Made by a program: the position numbers and the translations under genes. Below, piece after piece: positions 23,999-35,345 of a stretch of 64,000 bases of DNA. Source of the DNA: Polytrichum commune (Eukaryota; Streptophyta; Polytrichopsida; Polytrichales; Polytrichaceae); the NCBI GenBank assembly GCA_950295325.1, contig OX485809.1, positions 27,466,001 through 27,530,000 on the forward strand, written 5' to 3'. How positions within the stretch are numbered: the first letter of the stretch is position 1; each line of letters opens with the position of its first letter. The notes beneath the pieces were generated by a model. It did no database searches. It was not told where the DNA came from and worked only from the letters and a program-made list of their open reading frames with translations.

Positions 23999-24625
23999 CT
24001 CGCCTTGGTCGTGCCTTGACGACGTTGATGCTGGCATCGCCTGCGCTGCCCCACCTCTGTCACCGCCGCCTCCGACGACGACGTCAACCGCAACCTACTC
24101 CTGCAAAGGCTGACTGTCAGGCATTTGTCCCAACCCAACCTCCGCATGCGCATCATGCATTGGTTCATCGACTGGGTTAGGAGTAGAGGTGTCACCAGGC
24201 CCTTGCGGGCCTTCAACATCTAACATGGGCTCGTCCACCGGGGTCTGGTCGGGGACGGGGTTTGGGTCGGCCGACCCAAACCCTGCTGCTTGGCGAGCGT
24301 CGCTCTGGGACGCTGCAACGTCGGCACTGTTTGGGTCGGACGACCCAAACATGTGGGGGTCGTCCCGCTGGTGGTGTGGGGGCGAGAGGATGGGAGGCCG
24401 GAGCGGCGGGGGTGCCAACGAGCTGGACGCTCCGGCGACGCGCCAAAGGTTGGGGTCATCCACCTGCTGGACGGGCGCGTAAGGGCGGGCGTGCGGCTGC
24501 AGCAACTGCGCGAAGCTGAAGGAATGCTGCAGCGTGGGCCGCGGGGCGATATCCTGTGGCGGGAAGCCTGCGGGCAAATGCGGGAATGAACTCAGGGGAG
24601 CCATCACCAATCCCTGCGCCAGCAT
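23999..24625 (-). pseudogene. Gene P exon 3, 3' part: Pro-rich segment carrying two palindromes
   Basis: Continues in frame from 25599 once the solo LTR is set aside. It is Pro-, Ala- and His-rich (LAPPPLRPPILSPPHHQ), probably disordered. Two 22-bp palindromes at 24260-24281 and 24329-24350 are translated, giving FGSADPN and FGSSDPN. An in-frame TAG at 24095-24097 (CAG would need one C-to-T change) is followed by 32 more open codons ending at a good donor, GGCGAG|GTAATG, in phase 0. The TAG therefore looks like a lesion rather than the natural end. Confidence 0.6.
24260..24350. repeat. Two 22-bp palindromes inside coding sequence
   Basis: Copies at 24260-24281 (centre GC) and 24329-24350 (centre GA) with perfect arms. 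Both sit in the same reading phase of the minus-strand exon, so each adds the peptide FGSxDPN. Confidence 0.9.
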
Positions 24626-25598
24626 TGTCGCAACCCTTGCTAGCCCCCCTTGACAATCTTGCCAATTTTCAATTCTAACAAAGGTTACGAGCGCTAACCA
24701 TTCGCATTCCGCCATGCCAATGATTAGCTCCTCCTACCCCGGACCTTATAGTTCATAGGAGGGAACCAACCCTCCTACTTTGCTTTCGGGACTCACCCCT
24801 TAATCCGTAACCCATTCCTAGATGTGGACTTCCATCCATGGAAGTCCAATCCCATGTTGATCATCGCATTGCCGGAGCAACACTACAACAACCCGAACCA
24901 TACTAGGCAACTATGGCCTCACAATGGGCCAATGCCCATGGAGGCCTTGCCGTTCGGCCTCGGGTGGGTGAGGCCACACCACCTCACCCATATAAGCCTC
25001 TAGGACTCTACGCGGGGCCCCTACCCCACCGTCAACCAACCTCTTGTCTCTCTACCAAGAGTTGGGGCCAAGTGGACATTTTCCCTTAGCCGCTGGGTCT
25101 AGAAGCCCCCAGCAGCTTCAGACCATCATAACTTCCTTGTATGATGTCTGATTCCAGCAACCAACCACTCCATCTTCATCTACGCTTCACGTAGATGCCG
25201 ATGGACTCCTCACTTGCCCCATTCGGGCAAGTGGTAAGGAAGTTATGCCTGTTTGAACCTTGGCAGTCCCGGGAATCACTCCCAGGCACTGCTGTACCAG
25301 GGCGCTGTCCCGGGACAGCTCCCCACTCAAATGGCCATAACTCCTAGCTCACACCTCCGATTGAGGTGTTCTTGAGCATTCTAGAATCACCACGCCATGA
25401 GCTACGCATAGCTCATGGCCTTACCCTTGTGCCTCCTAGTCTTCGTGGATGGGAGGCGTTCCCAACGCCCGGGGACCTCATCCACACTAGGATCACTTGG
25501 GCCCTCTCACCAATGGCGCCACAAGTCCCGGGTGTCACTCCGGGGTCCCCCTTGTGCCCATGGTGTTTCGGGCACTCCTCATGGAGAGGTGCGCGACA
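24626..25598 (-). mobile_element. Solo LTR of the TGTCGC family in gene P exon 3
   Basis: 973 bp, TGTCGCAACC to GTGCGCGACA, flanked by the direct repeat AGCAT (24621-24625 and 25599-25603). It interrupts the minus-strand frame between IQGM and LAQGL codons, and the frame is kept across it when the element and one AGCAT are discounted. Confidence 0.95.
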
Positions 25599-26443
25599 AG
25601 CATGCCCTGGATCACTTGCATGATGAGCTCCGCTTGGGACGGAGTTTGGGCCATCGCCCTTTGCCGCTCCTGCTCCAACAGGAGAGCCCTCAACTCCGCA
25701 ACTTCGTTGCGGACCGAGGGTTCCTCGGCGGCAGCCCTCTGCAGTCGCACACGCTGCTCCTCGTCTCGAAGCATTTTTGCGTTCGCCTCCTCCACGGTGA
25801 GGACCTCCGGTTTCATCCTCACATTCCCGGCGAACGCTCTGGGGGAGGCAGGATCAGACCTCAGCCTCTTGGCGAGTTCCATGTCGTCCTCGTCCTCGGA
25901 GCTTATTGCGATCGTCTCCTCCACCGCATAGTCCCCGTACAGCTTCTTCCCCTTCATCCTTCTCCGCTCCCTGAAGGTGGCCGTCGCGTCCCTCGAGTAC
26001 GTGTCCTTCGTGTCGTCCACCGTCAACGCGGGCACCAGCCTACTTTGCGGCGTGGCAGCCCGCATGGCCTTCTTCCGCTGAGGGGCCTCGGATTCTTGAG
26101 TGAATCATGTTGCCCCTTCCTCCACCTCCCCCTCCACTTTCTCTGCTTCCTCCTCCTCCTCCTCCCCCTCCTCCCCAACCTCGCCAACTACTCCCATCGA
26201 CGGATTGCCCGGATGCAACCCAATGAGCAGCTCTGGCAATTGAACGGGGGCACGCATGGCGAATTCACCCGGGTTGATTCGCCTCGCCATATCCAAAGGA
26301 TTCTCGCCCCCCTCGACTATCTCTTCAACGTAGGATCCGGGTATCCAGTCAAGGATGTCCATTTTCTGGGCCAGTGCCTTCTGGGTCCTGTAAAATTGAA
26401 CATCGGCATCCTCCACATAGGAGTAGATGTTCAACCCAGACAT
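25599..26443 (-). pseudogene. Gene P exon 3, 5' part: end of methylase fold, acidic and coiled-coil segments
   Basis: Starts after a GATTGTGCAG acceptor at 26444 with MSGLNIYSYVEDADVQFYR. This continues the SAM-binding motif from the preceding exon and fits the GxExDxxYxxxAxxR tail of DNA N6/N4 methylases. Then come a Glu-rich tract (GEEGEEEEEEAEKVEGEVEE), an in-frame TGA at 26105-26107, a basic RERRRMKGKK patch and a helix VEEANAKMLRDEEQRVRLQ likely to form a coiled coil. Ends at the solo LTR. Confidence 0.65.
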
Positions 26444-26526
26444 CTGCACAATCCAAATCAATAGTATTAGTATAAACTAATGAAGAGTAAGGAAAAATGA
26501 CATTCAAAATAAAATAAGAATAGTTA

Positions 26527-26583
26527 GTTTGGGTCGAGCGACCCAAACTAGGGTATGCACAGTTTGGGTCGCTCGACCCAAAC
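26527..26583. repeat. Two 22-bp palindromes in gene P intron 2
   Basis: Perfect copies at 26527-26548 (centre AG) and 26562-26583 (centre CT) inside the 174-bp intron 26444-26617. They make up a quarter of that intron. Confidence 0.9.
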
Positions 26584-26617
26584 CGTCCGTATAGGGCTTT
26601 CAGGGTTCTTTGCTTAC

Positions 26618-27540
26618 CATTGCTACAAAAATCGGTTTGGATCCCCCGAAAACGTTGAAGATGCAGTCCCCTCTCTTGGTGAGGGTCCTCATCATCCGCA
26701 GGTAGAACTCCATGCGCAGCTCATCCGCGGGGTAGTTGGCGTACTTCGCCTCGTCATACAAGCTCCTGCTGGTACCCAACCCTTCTTGGACTTGGAAGAG
26801 TTTTTCCATCTTGGCTATAGGATGGTTGGGCACCTTAAGTAGATCAGCTTTGTACACGAAGTACAAGCACAACACGTTGACGATCTTCGTCTTCTTGTCT
26901 TTCAACGTGCTGTACGCCCCCTCCGCCGGTGCAGCAACGTAGTGAGATTTTGAAACGGCATACTCCGGCTGCAATTTGCGCACGATCTCGTAAACCTGCT
27001 CTGCCCTCCTGTCCTCGACAATCCAGAGCCAGACATCGACCTCCCTGAAATTGGGGCTGGCGTAGTCCACGAACTTCGACAAGAAATGATCGTAAAAAGG
27101 GGTGCTCATAGTCCCCTCGAATGAGGCTCCAGGGATATTCCTGAAGTCTATCATTCCGAAGGGGAAGCGGTCCCCGGCTTTAGTACTGATCGCTTTCCTG
27201 GACTCAGAGCCCGGCCAACCTTGGATCCTGAGAGGCTCGACGGTGACCATGTTGAATTGCGCATCGCCTTCGAAACTGACGATCTTCTTCTCCTTTATGA
27301 AGTTGGAGAAGGCCCGCGCTGAGTGTTCGGGAAGCACCCGGTTCCTCCCCCCCTTCACGAGCTTGGATCTGAGGAAGTCGTCTCCCGCCTCCCTCATGAG
27401 TGCCGCCATGGACGCACTGGTGAACTTATATTCGGCTTTAAAGGCCCTCCAGTGCGCCCATAGACCTCTCCGTCCACGATGAGCTTCTTCTCGGGCACCA
27501 GCTTGTGCAGCCCTTGGACGATGGTCGTCTTCTTCTTCCT
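26618..27540 (-). pseudogene. Gene P exon 2, 3' part: DNA methyltransferase-like domain
   Basis: The exon ends CCTTTGCTTAC in window sense, a clean ATG|GTAAGC donor. The last codons read GDCIFNVFGGSKPIFVAM, the FxGxG SAM-binding motif I. Upstream, LRMEFYLRMMRTLTKRGD matches the helix that precedes motif I in N6/N4 DNA methylases whose catalytic motif lies N-terminal (beta-type order). The catalytic DPPY/W position is best aligned to FGMIDFRNI, which lacks Pro-Pro and the aromatic residue, so activity is doubtful. A one-base deletion near 27459-27462 shifts frame: codons upstream read EKKLIVDGEVY, downstream AHWRAFKAEYKF. Ends at the LTR insertion (TTCCT duplication 27536-27540). Confidence 0.7.
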
Positions 27541-28512
27541 TGTCGCAACCCTTGCTAACCCCCTTAGCAATCTTGCCAATTTTCCATTCTAGCAAAGGTT
27601 ACGAGCGCTAACCATTCGCATTCCGCCATGCTAATGGTTAGTTCCTCCTACCCCGGACCTTATAGTTCATAGGAGGGAACCAACCCTCCTACTTTGCTTT
27701 AGGGACTCACCCCTTAATCGGTAACCCATTCCTAGATGTGGACTTCCATCCATGGAAGTCCAATCCCATGTTGATCATCGCGTTGCCGGAGCAACACTAC
27801 AACAACCCGAACCATACTAGGCAACTATGGCCTCACATTGGGCCAATGCCCATGGAGGCCGTGCCGTTCGGCCTCGGGTGGGTGAGGCCACACCACCTCA
27901 CCCATATAAGCCTCTAGGACTTCACGCGGGGCCCCTACCCCACCGTCAACCAACCTCTTGTCTCTCTACCAAGAGTTGGGGCCAAGTGGACATTTTCCTG
28001 TAGCTGCTGGGCCTAGAACCCCCCAGCAGCTTCAGACCATCATAACTTCCTTGTATGATGTCTGATCATAACAACCAACCACTCCATCCTCATCTACGCT
28101 TCACGTAAATGCCGATGGACTCCTCGCTTGCCCCATTCGGGCAAGTCTTGAGGAAGTTATGCCTGTTTGAACCTTGGCAGTCCCGGGAATCACTCCCAGG
28201 CACTGCTGTACCAGGGCGCTGTCCCGGGACAGCACCCCACTCAAATGGCCATAACTCCTAGCTCACACCTCCGATTGAGGTGATCTTGAGCATTCTAGAA
28301 TCACCACGCCATGAGCTACGCATAGCTCATGGCCTCACCCTCATGCCTCCTAGTCTTTGTGGGTGGGAGGCGTTCCCAACGCCCGGGGCCCTCGCCCACA
28401 CTAGGATCACTTGGGCCCTCTCACCAACGGCGCCACAAGTCCCGGGTGTCACTCCAGGGTCCCCCTTGTGCCCATGGTGTTTCGGCCACTCCTCATGGAG
28501 AGGTGCGCGACA
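27541..28512 (-). repeat. LTR, outer nested element (3' LTR)
   Basis: 972 bp, TG...CA ends with inverted TGTCGC/GCGACA. The internal side on the element strand is the purine-rich TTTGGTGGGGGTGAG, a good polypurine tract. Confidence 0.92.
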
Positions 28513-29657
28513 CTCACCCCCACCAAACGGAGTCGATGCCCTCATCGACTATACTCGTAGTCGGCACACCAATTCTCAAGTTGCCATCCTCTATGGTGCG
28601 GCATTGTGTTTACCTTAGGGCGCGACCCCCACAATGCATCTTCAAATTTGGCATAGTCCCAAAGGTGTCGTTCCTAGGTGGTCCGTTAGCGACCTTGGAT
28701 CTCTCATCCAAGGACCTAACCTACACTAGACCCACCTACTTTGGGACTCACTTGGGTTGCCCCTCCTTTGGGGCCTCCCCCGTTAGGCTCCACTAGCCTA
28801 ACGTGACACATCTAGGCGAGACCTCAACGCTTCCACTAAGTTGTCTCGGTTGCAACTCCGAGATGGCTTTCCATTGTTAAGCCACGCCTCGATCGCACGG
28901 GGGTGATGCCAAGTCCCGCCCGACTCGGTTCCCACTTTGCTCTTTCGAGACATGGGTTCATGACTCCCATGCGCCAACTTTCGTTAGCTCGCGGGTAGCA
29001 CTTTTATGAGCACGCGCCATCACCTTGTCCCCGCCCGGACAAGCCCACGGCTAAGAAGTTTTTTGGTTTTATCCAAGACCCCTCCTAGCCATGGCCCCAA
29101 TTACTCGGCTTACCCAACCTAGTTTGGCATATCTATTCCCCCTCTTCCACTAACCAAGCACAAGTACAAGACTAGGACCTCATCTCGTACTTTTCTCTTT
29201 GCACCACTAAAGTTTGGACTTTATTCCCTCAAGCCAAAGAACAAGTTCATGTTGTGGAGCAATTAGCCTCGAAGCTAAGTGTGCTACTAGCGTCTCTCCC
29301 CCACTAAAGGAGATTGACGTCCTCATCAATGCCTACGCTTCATTTTATTGGAATGTCTAGCCTTAGTTTCTTCAAAGTGCTTTACCAATTCCTTGGCGTT
29401 CATCATGTCTCTTGCCGCTACCCAAACGGCTTCTTTCTCATGGTATCCTCACCATTTCACCAAGTACTCCTTTGTACATTTTCTTTCATTTTCACTTGGG
29501 CTTCCTACACCTGAGGATGCCCTCTTACCTCATGTTCCAAATGACCTCCACAAGGTCGGGACGTGGCCTAATCACTTGCTTGTGATCGGGCCACAAGGTG
29601 TCGTCCTAAAATGACTTTCGTAATGAGACATGAAATGTCAGATGCACTTTGATGTCC
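28513..29657 (-). mobile_element. 3' internal part of the outer element
   Basis: Minus-strand copy of the 3' untranslated and chromodomain region also present at 46080-47195 and 50230-51354. Chromodomain remnants lie at about 29340-29500. It breaks at the plus-strand LTR that starts at 29658, where the interior reads CTTTGATGTCC instead of the CTTTGATCTCC expected from sister copies. Confidence 0.75.
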
Positions 29658-30632
29658 TGTCGCGCACCTCTCCATGAGGAGTGGCCGAAACACCATGGGC
29701 ACAAGGGGGACCCCGGAGTGACACCCGGGACTTGTGGCGCCGTTGGTGAGAGGGCCCAAGTGATCCTAGTGTGGGTGAGGGCCCCGGGCGTTGGGAACGC
29801 CTCCCACCCACAAAGACTAGGAGGCATGAGGGTGAGGCCATGAGCTATGCGTAGCTCATGGCGTGGTGATTCTAGAATGCTCAAGAACACCTCAATCGGA
29901 GGTGTGAGCTAGGAGTTATGGCCATTTGAGTGGGGCGCTGTCCCGGGACAGCGCCCTGGTACAGCAGTGCCTGGGAGTGATTCCCGGGACTGCCAAGGTT
30001 CAAACAGGCATAACGTCCTCATAACTTTCCCGAATGGGGTAAGTGAGGAGTCCATCGGCATCTACGTGAAGCGTAGATGAAGATGGAGTGGTCAAGTGTT
30101 AGCATCAGACATCATACAAGGAAGTTATGATGGTCTGAAGCTGTGGGGGCTTCTAGGCGCAGCGGCTAAGGGAAAATGTCCACTTGGCCCCAACTCTTGG
30201 TAGAGAGACAAGAGGTTGGTTGAGGGTGGGGTAGGGGCCCCGCGTAGAGTCCTAGAGGCTTATATGGGTGAGGTGGTGTGGCCTCACCCACCCGAGGCCG
30301 AACGGCACGGCCTCCATTGGCATTGGCCTAATGTGAGGCCATAGTTGCCTAGTATGGTTCGGGTTGTTGTAGTGTTGCTCCGGCAACGCGATGATCAACA
30401 TAAGATTGGACTTCCATGGATGGAAGTCCACATCTAAGGATTGGTTACCGATTGAAGGGGTGAGTCCCGAAAGCAAAGTAGGAGGGTTGGTTCCCCTCCT
30501 ATGAACTATAAGGTCCGGGGTGAGAGGAGCTAACCATTAGCATGGCGGTATGCGAAGGGTTAGCACTCGTAACCTTTGCTAGGAAATGAAAATTGCCAAC
30601 ATGGTCAAGGGGGACTAGCAAGGGTTGCGACA
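29658..30632 (+). repeat. 5' LTR of the inner plus-strand element
   Basis: 975 bp, begins TGTCGCGCACC and ends GGGTTGCGACA. Followed after two bases by TGGTATCAGAGC (30635-30646), the standard initiator-Met tRNA primer binding site. Confidence 0.93.
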
Positions 30633-33600
30633 CGTGGTATCAGAGCAGGGTTCCAATATTTGAGCTAGCACTTTGAGGTAGACATGGCTATCAAAAATGC
30701 GGGTTATGATGGTGAGCCCGGGGTTTCCAAAAGGTGTGAGGCTCAAATTGGAACAAGGGTCATGTGCAAGTGAATTTTGACCATACCATTGATTCTAATG
30801 ACAATGGTGGGCATGAGGGTGGATTCGGTAAGGAAAATGGAGGAGTGCTTTGAAAGGGCTCCCGCAAACCTCGAAAAGTAATCGGGGGCTAGAATACCGA
30901 ATGCATCCGAAAGCTTGGACGGTGGTAATGTTGGATTGAAATTCCAATCCGAATTGCTTAGAATGTGGTGAAGTTGGAATGGGTGCAAATGCGGCACTTA
31001 AGGCTTTTAGGGTTATGCCTGCGATTTAACCACCATAATGAATGGCACAACTAAGATTGACTAGTTGGCTAAGAAACACATCGTTTTAGATGGGGTTTCA
31101 AAAGCGGGTGGTGAATACCATGTTCAACTCCCCAAAGCTTCTTGAGGACGTATCGGGAATCTTTAAGATTTGAAGAACATTGAAGCCGATGGTCCCGAAA
31201 AGAAGTTGGGCGGGGCATCACCACAAAGTGGGTTTTAGCCGATATTGGTCCCAAATAAATGGGCGAAAGTAGTTTGGCCCATTATACCAAGGCAAAACAT
31301 ACTCGTGCCACGGACGGAATGTTGGGAGGTGGGTTGATCCTACCAAAGCAATTCATGTTCGTGCCACGGACAAAGTGTGAAAGGTGGCTTTGTGCTACCA
31401 AGGCAAATCATGTTTGTTCCGCGGACAAACTATTAGAAATTGGTTTTGTGGCACCGTACCAAACCAATTTGTCCCGCGGACGGAATGTTTAGAGTTGGGT
31501 TTGCGGACCAAGCCAAGCCAAGTTGCCGAGGACGGAATGTTGGACGATGGCTTTGTTGCCAAGGCTAGTAGCCTTAAGCCGAGGCCAAGTCTCATGGATT
31601 GACAAAGAGTCAACATACTCCTTGATGAGCTGAAGCTCATAAGGTGTTGGGGCTTGCCGACGCGTATAATGGGCAAGCTCATTAATGTGCGGTCTCTAAG
31701 GGTGAACCCCATGAAATAAGGTAATGACGATGTCTTTGACGTTATAATGTGGGACATTGGAATTTGTGGACATTTTACACAATGTAAAATGGATGAGGTG
31801 CCCTCACTTTGGAGGACACCTTCTTTGAAACTCACATGAAAGATGTGAGGCGCAAGCCGGTGAGCTTGCGGTGCATTTGTGATGTGCCATGATGGCAAAG
31901 AATTGAACTACAAATTGACAAGGACTCCTATGGTAGGAGGACCCAAGTTGAATTTGGTCTTAATGGGCCAAATGAAAAATAAATAAAAACATAATGGTCG
32001 TGGTTCAATTGGAACAACTCCAAGGAACTCATGGGGAGGCTAGGAAAGATGGGCCTCCCCAAACCATACTTGTGGGATGTTGGTGAGATACAAGGATGTA
32101 TTCACCAATGTGTTGCTCAAAATGTTACCGCCAAGGAGTGAATTACAACTTTGCTCAAGAAGAAATTGAGTTCTTGAGGCATGTGGTGACAAAGGAAGTT
32201 GGTGGACAAACATGAAGAATTTCAAGGCAATCCAAGAGGAGAATTGGCCCTTGATTCAAAAAAGGCTTAGGTCATTGGTTGGCCTAGCCAACTACTACCA
32301 CCATTTCATTCTGGATTTGTTTTAAGGTTGCTAGTACCTTACTCGACTTATTGAGGAAATGGCTATCCCAAGAGTGGGATGAGCCTTGTCACCAAGCCTT
32401 TGGAAAGCTCAAGAGCAAGTTCCCTTCACAAGATGTGGTTAAGTTTCCGGGTTTTCATAAGCATTTTGAGGTGCACATGGAGACGAAGGACTTTATCATT
32501 GGCGCATAATGATGCAAGATGGATGACCATTGCTTATGAGAGCATTAGGCTCCATGGTTGTCGAACCTTGTCCGGCTTGTGCAAGAAATGGCTATCCCAA
32601 GAGTGGGATGAGCCATGCCACAAAGCCTTTGGGAAGCTTGAGAGCAAGTTCTCTTCGCCGCCCGTGCTCAAGTTTGCGGAATTTGACAAACCTTTTGAGG
32701 TGCATACGGGGGCGAGTGACTTTGCCATTGGTGGATGTTGATCCAAGATGGATGCCCGTTGCATATGGGAGCATTAAGCTTAAAGGTTGTCAAACCTTGT
32801 GCGACTTGTGAAAGAAATGGCTATCTCAAGAGTGGGATGAGCCTTGCCCCAAAATCTTTGGGAAGCTTAATACAAAGTTGTCTTCGCCACCCGTGTTCAT
32901 GTTCGCGGAGCTTGACAAACCTTTTGAGGTCTATACGGGGGGGCGAGTGACTTTGCCATTGGTAGATGGTTAATGTAAGATGGATGGCCATTGCATATGA
33001 GAGCGTTAAGCTTGACGGTTATCCGACCTTATCCGACTTGTGGAAGAAATGACTATCCCAAGAGTGGGATGAGCCTTGCCACCAAGTCTTTGGGGAGCTT
33101 GAGAGCAAGTGTTCTTAGACGCCCGTGCTCAAGTTCGCGGAGCTTGACAAACCTTTTGAGGTGCATACGGGGGTGAATGACTTTGCCAATGGCGGATTGT
33201 TGATGTAAGATGGATGGCCATTGCATATGGGAGCATTAAGCTTGATGGTTGTCAAAGAAGACACCCAACTCATGACAAAGAACTTATTTGCCGTAGTGCA
33301 TTGCTTGAAGATGTGGCGACACTATTTGGGGTTGCACAAACCAAAGGTCTACATGGATAATGTGTCCTAAAATAATTTTGACATTCAAGCGCAAGTGAGC
33401 GCCAAGTCATTGCGGTGGCATGATAGTTTGGCGCTTATAAAGGTGGATTTGATCCACAAACCGGACCGTGGAAATGTGGTGCCGGATGCGCGAAGTAGAC
33501 CGGAAGAGTTCCAAGCAATGAGAACCATCCAAACCTTGTGGCTAATGTGTGCCGGCCAAGGAAACTTGTGATGCAAGATACGGGAGGGGTAAATTAACTA

Positions 33601-35181
33601 CCCCAAAGCACAAAAGCTTTTAGGTGAGCTTCGCAAGAGCAAGGTGCTCAAAGAGGTTAAGTTGGTGGACGGATTGTTCAAGTGCAAACAAAGTCGGGTG
33701 TATGTGCCACAAGGCAAGTTCAGGCTATCGGTTTTGAAGGAGGAATATGATAGTCCTATTGCCGGCCATAGAGGAGAAAGAAAAAGCCGTCATAGAATGG
33801 TGTCAAAGAGGTACCATTGGCGGTGCATAAAGGAAGATATAGCCCACTTTGTGAAGGCTTGAATCAAAGTGCCAAGTGAACCGAGCCTCTTACCAAAAGC
33901 AAGGCGGCTTCTTGCAACCGTTGCCTATCCCGTTGGCGCCATGGCATAGTATGTGCATGGACTTGATCACAAGTTTGCCGGAGTCACATGGGTATGATGC
34001 CATCTTGTTGATGGTAGAGCGGTTTGCCAAGTGGGCACACATGGTGCCGATTGTGGGAACCGCCACCGCGTTGGAGACCGCATAGCCTTTTCTCAAAGGA
34101 TGGTTGAGGCATCACGGGTTGCCACAAGTGATTGTGTGGGATCAAGATCCAAAGTTCACAAGTGCATTTTCAATGCATTTCTCTAGGAGGTCGTATTGAA
34201 ACTAAGGTTTAGCACGACCTTGCATTCCCAAATGGATGGGAAAACAAAGCGTGTGAATGGAGTCTTGAAGCAATACTTGAGGAACTTGGTGGGGGCGGAC
34301 CAAGGAGATTGGGCGGACTATGTGGGTCGAGCGGAGTGTAATTGCAATGTAGCCACGCAATTGGCTACCAAGGGGTGGTCTTTGGTGGTGGCTTATGGAG
34401 TGGATGCGCTCCAACCTATTAACCTAGCTCTCGAGGGGGCACATTCAACACTAGAGTTCAACCAAGATGGTGAGGACTTGGCCAAGAAGCGTGAACAAGT
34501 CTTGGAGATGACCAAGTTGTTGGTGGAGAAAGCCCGAAGGTGCTACGGAGTGCAAATCAATGCCGGAAGACGCGAAGTGGAGTATGAGGTGGGCCAATAA
34601 GGTGTTGTTGAATGTGGACAACTTCACCTTGCCCAAAGGCCTTACTTCAAAAGTTCATGTCCAAAATTGGAGCTTCGTTTTCCATTGTGGAACAAGTGTT
34701 CAAGGACATGTATAAGTTGGAATTACCACCGGAGATCAAAGTGCATCCGACATTTCATGTCTCATTACGAAAGTCATTTTAGGACGACACCTTGTGGCCC
34801 GATCACAAGCAAGTGATTAGGCCACGTCCCGACCTTGTGGAGGTCATTTGGAACATGAGGTAGGAGGGCACCTTCAAGTGTAGGAAGCCCAAGTGAAAAT
34901 GAAAAAAATGTACAAAAGACTACTTGGTGAAATGGTGAGGATACCATGAAAAAGAAACCGCTTGGGTGGCGGCAAGAGACATGGTGAACACCAATGAATA
35001 GGTGAAGCACTTTGAAGAAACTAAGGCTAAGGATTCCAATAAAATGAAGCGTAGGCATTGATGAGGACATCAATCTCCTTTAGTGGGGGAGAGACGCTAG
35101 TAGCACACTTAGCTTCGAGGTTAATTATGCCACAACATGCACTTGTTCTTTGGCTTGAGGGAATAAAGTCCAAACTTTAGT
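30633..35181 (+). mobile_element. Internal region of the inner element: decayed chromovirus, RT core missing
   Basis: Contains a primer site (30635-30646), a set of 56-bp repeats around GTGCCGCGGACGGAATG (about 31300-31540), and protease/RT-linker remnants (about 31700-32160). The interior then passes directly from the VFTNV-LP linker to an IEFLRHVVTKE connection segment, so the RT fingers and palm are absent. From about 32350 to 33240 an RNase H-type segment (WDEPCHxAFGKLESKF, PFEVHTGASDFAIGG) is repeated about four times with a 229-bp period. Integrase remnants (33640-34750) follow: MDLITSLPESHGYDAI, VIVWDQDPKFTSAF and DGKTKRVNGVLKQYLR, where Lys replaces the catalytic Glu. A decayed chromodomain lies at about 34910-35060. 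Many stops; not coding-competent. Confidence 0.8.
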
Positions 35182-35304
35182 TGTCGCAACCCTTGCTAGC
35201 CCCCCTTGACAATCTTGCCAATTTTCAATTCTAGCAAAGGTTACGAGTGCTAACCATTCGCATTCCGCCATGCTAATGAGTAGCTCCTCCTACCCCGGAC
35301 CTTA
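35182..35304 (-). repeat. Truncated LTR fragment at a rearrangement junction
   Basis: About 123 bp of the TGTCGCAACC end of the LTR in minus orientation. It stops at the point where intact LTRs continue TATAGTTCATAGG, and telomeric heptamers follow instead. Confidence 0.9.
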
Positions 35305-35345
35305 AACCCTAAACCCTAAACCCTAAACCCTAAACCCTAAACCCT
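35304..35345. repeat. Interstitial telomeric repeat, six AAACCCT units
   Basis: (AAACCCT)6 without mismatch, exactly between a broken LTR and a broken internal region in the opposite part of the composite. It is plant-type telomeric sequence and is not found in any other copy of this LTR family in the window. Confidence 0.95.

Noticed and set aside
29653-29657. Target duplication of the inner nested element
   Set aside because: TGTCC lies left of the 29658 LTR, but the right end of that element is lost at the telomeric junction, so no matching copy can be shown.
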